Positions 59,301 through 64,000 of a stretch of DNA of 64,000 bases are shown in pieces. The DNA is from Phylloscopus collybita (lineage: Eukaryota; Chordata; Aves; Passeriformes; Phylloscopidae), in NCBI GenBank assembly GCA_027886175.1, contig JAJNNQ010000024.1, forward strand, positions 33,273,001-33,337,000. Reading direction: 5' to 3'. Each line of letters starts with the position of its first letter. Positions within the stretch are counted from its first letter, which is position 1. A model generated the notes under the pieces. That model saw only the letters and a program-made list of their open reading frames with translations. It did no database searches and was not told the DNA's origin. Both the position numbers and the translations under genes were made by a program.

Positions 59301-62240
59301 CTGTGAGGTCTCTCACCAGAAGTTCAGACACAGCAATTAGAAAACAGAAGTGAACAGAAAACAAGTCCAACTAAGTAATTTGCTCCCATACTATGGAGAG
59401 TAACTGAGACACTTAATACAAGAACATCTTGAAGGTGACACTTCAAAAATGAGCCTTTTAGAAAAAAGTGTTTCTTGTTTCTCCTAAGTGCTGCTAGACC
59501 AGAACAATCTTTTCATTCAAAAAATAACCAGGAAGATGCAGTGATTTCATAATGTAATTCAGCATGTACAAAATGAAAGCATCAAAGAGTTGATTGCTCA
59601 GCACTGACCTTGCTAACTAAGGGTTGCTAAATGTGATGTCATTTTCCATCTTACATCAAGAATATGCTCAGGTTTATCAAATTCAACAACCAGAAGACAG
59701 TAACTGTGGTGAAACCAACCTAGTTGTTAATTCTATCCCCCTTCTGCTTAGATTAACACACACCCCATTCATTACTGCAGAGTGGCCCTGCTTGTGTCAC
59801 TGAGTCACAGAAGCCCCACACAGGGAAGCAAACAGCCAACGTTTACCTTGGTGACACAAAGAAATCCACTCCTCCACTTGATTTATATGTTCTTCCCACA
59901 CTACACACTCCTCCCAATCAGTTATATATAGAAGAGCTTGCAGGTAAAAAAAGACAAACGTTTTAGTGACAATCTGTGTGGAATAAACAAGAGTTTGCTG
60001 AATAAATGCTCTGCATGTTCAGCCAGTAGCTTTTTGTTCTCATTAAAAACAATCTCTGGCCTGCTTCCCATTTCCCATACAGTTTGAGCTTTAAGCCCAA
60101 AACTCCACCTGAAGATCACTTCTCAAAGACAACTAACTTCTGATCTCACACTGAGCACAGAAGGGCACAAGACTGTAAGGACACCAGGAAGATGTTTTCG
60201 CTCTGGAATCATATATACATACTGTAACAGCATGAACCCTGTGTGATAGCTGGCTTCTTGTCAGAAAATGTCATCTTCCCAAATAGGAGATGATACATTT
60301 TCCACCAAGCAGGAAGCCCTAAAAATGACACAAGTACCAAGTTTTAAAATGGTAATACTTTCCAGAGCATTTTTTGCAGTTTTTCCTTGCACACCATTCC
60401 CGCTGATCTAAGGAGGAACCCTAGATCTTGTGGGATGAAGCCATTGCAGGTACCAAGGGTGACTGACTTCTTAGAAAACAGAAAAGTTGCTTTTAAGAAG
60501 AGACCTATAGAAAATACAATTTGGTAACAACAGGCCATTTTTAAAACGGGACACTTCTGATGCAAGTTTCAGTGCTCCTGTTTTGCTTCCTGGTCTTTCC
60601 TGCTTTTACATGGCTCTAACTCAGTAGTCAATTTTTTCATGATTGGTATATCCAGAATAGTAACTTTATTGTATTTTCTTACACACAAGTACCTCCCCAC
60701 TAAGTATTTAGCATTTGCAGTTGACTGTACAAGCAAGAATGTTTGATCAGATATTAAAAGGCTCCATCAGGAAGGAAAGGAAAATATGGCACTGCCAAAA
60801 CAAATGAGGAACCATCGATTCCACAGTTGATGGACGTGAATCAGTTTGCACTGCAAGTATTAAAAATGCTTAGCCGCTACTATCACGGACAAGTGGAAGC
60901 CTTATGTTCTTACTTGTTCTAACACATAAGTGTATTAGAATTTAGAAGCACTACATTTATGCATCATTTAGGCAAAGAAAAGCACTAGAGTAGCTTAAAA
61001 TGCTACATATGCTTTTAAGAACTCATTCTAAGCTTCTGCGGCTCTTCACTACCCTGTTTTAATCATTCAACTGTTAATTGTTAACATCAGTAAGGTAGGA
61101 AAACGTATCTTTGATGAAATTAAATTGTCTTGTAGAGAGTGCTTTCTCTTTGTTTCTAATCACAGGCTTCCTTAGCACAGCAGATAATAAGCAAGTTCCA
61201 TTTTTTTTCATCTTTCTGATCCTAGTTTTACAGCATGATATGTGCACTGCTAGAACCCAAACAAGTAAGAGTCACGGAGTGGTTCTGACAGACCTTGTGG
61301 AGAAGGAGGTGGGGAGACAAAACCAAGACTTTAAAGGCCAGAAGGTAGGTAAATTTGGGATCTAGGTTTTCTAGAGAGGTATTTAGTAAAGGCCTAATGC
61401 TGGTTTTATTACAAGAAAACTGAAGTGCTTAATGACTGACTAGTAAATACAATATAATGGAAGGGAATCAGGTGGGGCAGGAAAGGAGAACTCACTCCTC
61501 AGTGGCAGCAGCAGTTTTGGTGCATCCATTGCCGGCAATGGATATAAACACCAGTCAAAAATCCAAATCTCAGAGCAAAGGATTAATAGATGTGACCTTC
61601 TTGGATTTCAATGTCTGGCAGATCTGTTTGAACTGTCTGTGTCCTACAACATGTACAAATGCTACAGCCTGCAACTTAATCAGAGTAAAGAGAAAACAAT
61701 GCTCTCGATGTGCCCCGTGTTGACTTGGTGGGGTTTTTATTCTTCCATTGTCTTTTTTTTTCCCCCCTTGAATAAAAGCACATATCCCTTTGTGCCTGTT
61801 CAAAAGTTGATGAGATCTCTTGGAGTCAAGTGTTTTCTCTCAGAATCTCTGCCTTCTTGAAATCTGTTGGTCACATGACAGTTATTAAAATGTGTTTTAA
61901 GAAAATTCTAATGGCCAAAGGCCAACAACTACATTCAAAACCTGCTAATACATCCAGGCAGATAAGTAAAACCAAAACAAAAACACACACAAACCCCAAA
62001 CAGGAAACCTCCAAAAGGAAAACTGTTCCATTTGTTTACTTCAATTTGAAGTAGATATTAAGGGCATGAATGGACCAGTCATGGTTTATTTGAAAATCCC
62101 TCCATCCTCTTATGCACTGTCATTCTGTGGTCAATGCCGTTTGTACAAACACATTTTGTTCAGAATACTCCAACTGGTGATGAAGCTCACGTGGCCAGGC
62201 AGCGACCGCAGGGTTCTTTTGTCTGTAAAAGTTTGCAGTG

Positions 62241-62288
62241 CTTACAGACTTACTCGACATCCAGCTTACAGACTAACTCGACATCAAT
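62241..62288. repeat. 24-bp direct tandem duplication
   Basis: Two adjacent 24-base copies, each with cttacagact and actcgacatc, differ at about three positions. They lie in the probable RSF1 3' UTR. Confidence 0.9.
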
Positions 62289-63123
62289 ACGTCCTCCCAC
62301 TAGACACTGTGCATTGAAGGCCATCTGATGAACTGTGCATGAGATCACAGAAATTCATGGCTAGAATGTTTTGACTGTCAAAAACTTCATTACAGTACAC
62401 TTCACTGTACAAACACTTTAAAGGATGTTTATTAGGAAAGTCTGCAAGTCATAATGAATAGTAGAGTTCTTGTTTATGGTACCTTCTTGGCCTCTAATAA
62501 TTCTGTTTGCCTCCAGTATTGAAATCAAACTGCTTCCATGAAGGTGATTACTAAAATGAGCTATGGTATGTTAACCTACAACTCACAAAATGCGACAGTA
62601 CAGACATTAATTTTGCTTTTAACTGTCTGTTAAGTTGTAATCTAAGTTGTGAACATTTAAATATAATATATATCTCATATGAAAAAGCTAAAGCACAAGT
62701 GCTTCTGCACCACCCCCCTCCCGTCCCCCCACCCCTTGAGCCAAACCCACCCCAGTTCCGGTTTGGGCCCTGACTGATTTGGAATGCTTTCTTAGGCCAC
62801 CCATTTCCACAAATTTGTATGCACTCAGGAAATATAAAGTCAAAAATATACAAATCTCTTGTTGTTATAAGGTTTTTGTGAGTGAAATTACCCAGGACCA
62901 TGGACTTGGAAGGAGAAGGGGGGTAAGAGAGGGAATTTACAGCAATTCATCTTCAAAGTTCAAAACTGGTCACTTCACAGAAAGACTGCAGGACTGGTGA
63001 AATTCTTGCTTCTAGAAAGTGATACTGTAGTGGAGAATTTTTCTAGGAAAAATAAAACAGCTTTTAATAACTGGCCCGCTGGTATGAGCTACCGTGGAAT
63101 AAATTAGCACAAAAATGGAAGTC

Positions 63124-63698
63124 TTATAACTGTTCACTGTTACAGACGTAATCAACAAGGTCAGTCACTCTCAAAAGTTCATCTTCATCTTCCTCCGGCC
63201 CTACCGCTTCCTGCCCGCTCCCTGTCCCGTTGGGCGCCAGGCTGGCGCTGACTGTGCTGTCCTTGGGAGCCTGGGTCTTCTCGCCTGGCTTGCCGATCAA
63301 GTTCTCAATGGTTTTCCCTGGGCTCTGTCCATTGGTGGAAGGCAAGTCCACCAGGCTGTAGTCCAAAGGGCTCTCTACTTTCCCTACATTATCAAAGTCA
63401 TCTTCGTCATCGCTCTCTATCCGGTAGCAGTGCTTCTTGGGGTTGTCTTGGGGGGCTTGTGCTGCTGGCAGCTTATCTGCAGGAGCAGGGGTTTCTGCAT
63501 CGTCGTTCGCGGTTTCGCACGCGTCTTCCTCGTCAGTCTCGATTCGATTCAGGCGTTTGCGGACAGGCTTCCCCTCCTCCTCCTCCTCCTCTCCTTCTTC
63601 CTCGGAATAGTCGTCTGTACTTCGCCGACGTTTTCGAATCAATCGCTTGGACTCCTTTGTGGATTCGTCATCTTCAGAGTTCTTAGATGTGTAGCTCT
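63124..63698 (-). CDS. RSF1: RSF1 last coding exon (C-terminus, partial gene)
   Basis: Remodeling and spacing factor 1 (Rsf-1/HBXAP) is the large histone-binding subunit that pairs with SMARCA5 (SNF2H) in the RSF complex to space nucleosomes in the nucleus. This exon encodes the last 190 residues plus a split codon, after a gcttcttccag acceptor. Visible blocks are KESKRLIRKRRRSTDDYSEE (basic, NLS-like, then an acidic run), GKPVRKRLNRIETDEED, YRIESDDEDDFDNVGKVESP, LDYSLVDLPSTNGQSPGK and the conserved end DLVDYVCNSEQL, stop TAA at 63126-63124. It closely matches human RSF1 as I recall it. The PHD finger and the rest of the gene lie off the right edge. Confidence 0.97.
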
Positions 63699-64000
63699 CT
63701 GGAAGAAGCAGCAGACTTAGAGCCATTAGCAAATCTCAGTGCAACATTTACCTTTCATCTTTTACACTCGTTAACAAGACAGCTCTCTGAGCACACACTT
63801 TCCTGTCTCCTTCCCCAGGTTCCCCAACCAAGCCTAAAGGCTTGCACTCTTTTTACTTTTTAAATAAACTTCTAATGTAGCAAGTAGCAACAATTTATGG
63901 ATATTCTGTTTCCAAGCTGAGGAGTACCAGAGGCTTTGGAAATACGTGTGTTCTCCCCTGAAACTGGTAACTCCACGCTGGGAATAACGCAGAACTGCAT
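63699..64000 (-). other. RSF1 last intron (partial)
   Basis: Sequence upstream of the last RSF1 exon on the minus strand, running off the window. The polypyrimidine tract before the acceptor is clear. No exon is recognised in these 302 bases. Confidence 0.8.

Larger units (their letters stand above)
56341..63123 (-). other. RSF1: RSF1 3' UTR (probable, long)
   Basis: AT-rich DNA downstream of the RSF1 stop with no recognisable CR1 insertion over about 6.8 kb, in contrast to the CR1-rich rest of the window. Human RSF1 also has a multi-kilobase 3' UTR. Several minus-strand AATAAA motifs occur, at about 62.09, 62.44, 60.67, 58.39 and 57.78 kb and at 56367-56362, so shorter isoforms are possible. 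Local content includes a C-rich run at about 62.71-62.74 kb (G-rich in the mRNA) and a 24-base tandem duplication at 62241-62288. Confidence 0.55.

Noticed and set aside
63430..63720. Plus-strand frames opposite the RSF1 last exon
   Set aside because: They are antisense shadows of the acidic/basic RSF1 coding sequence.
1..64000. CRISPR arrays, prophage, insertion sequences, operons, rRNA or tRNA genes
   Set aside because: The window is eukaryotic with spliced genes. No spaced repeat arrays, tRNA-like cloverleaf or rRNA blocks were noticed, though an automated RNA scan was not possible.

Overview
The window looks like bird nuclear DNA. It is AT-rich, has GC-rich islands at two promoters, and carries about a dozen 5'-truncated CR1 retroposons, the dominant interspersed repeat of birds. 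Three vertebrate genes can be recognised by protein similarity and splice structure. Their order and orientation, AQP11 (+), CLNS1A (-), RSF1 (-), match what I recall of human 11q14.1. The species cannot be named from the sequence.

Layout. 1-24.2 kb: intergenic or unassigned DNA with two CR1 copies, a CR1 scrap and a few exon-like segments on the minus strand (18.6-18.9, 20.9-21.2 and 22.7-22.9 kb) that I cannot assign. 24.25-24.63 kb: a CR1 next to the AQP11 CpG island (24.74-25.9 kb). 25.5-37.2 kb: complete AQP11 in three coding exons, predicted 254 aa, 3' UTR to about 37.9 or 38.5 kb. 39.5-52.9 kb: complete CLNS1A (pICln) on the minus strand in six coding exons, predicted 237 aa, the length I recall for the human protein, plus a probable non-coding last exon. 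52.7-53.1 kb: CLNS1A CpG island with a six-copy 21-bp minisatellite. 53.2-53.8 kb: two CR1 copies. 53.8-56.3 kb: nothing recognised. 56.4-63.7 kb: last coding exon and probable long 3' UTR of RSF1 on the minus strand; the rest of RSF1 lies beyond the right edge.

The genes are neighbours, not a pathway. AQP11 is an intracellular aquaglyceroporin-like channel, pICln is an Sm-protein chaperone in snRNP assembly, and RSF1 is the histone-binding subunit of the RSF chromatin remodeller. AQP11 and CLNS1A are convergent with their 3' ends about 1 kb apart. CLNS1A and RSF1 are in tandem.

I found no CRISPR array, operon, phage, intact transposon or recognisable RNA gene. The least explained material is the set of exon-like minus-strand segments left of AQP11 and a cluster of open plus-strand frames inside the last CLNS1A intron. 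Exon borders were set by hand from splice consensus, reading-frame continuity and remembered human proteins, with no alignment run.
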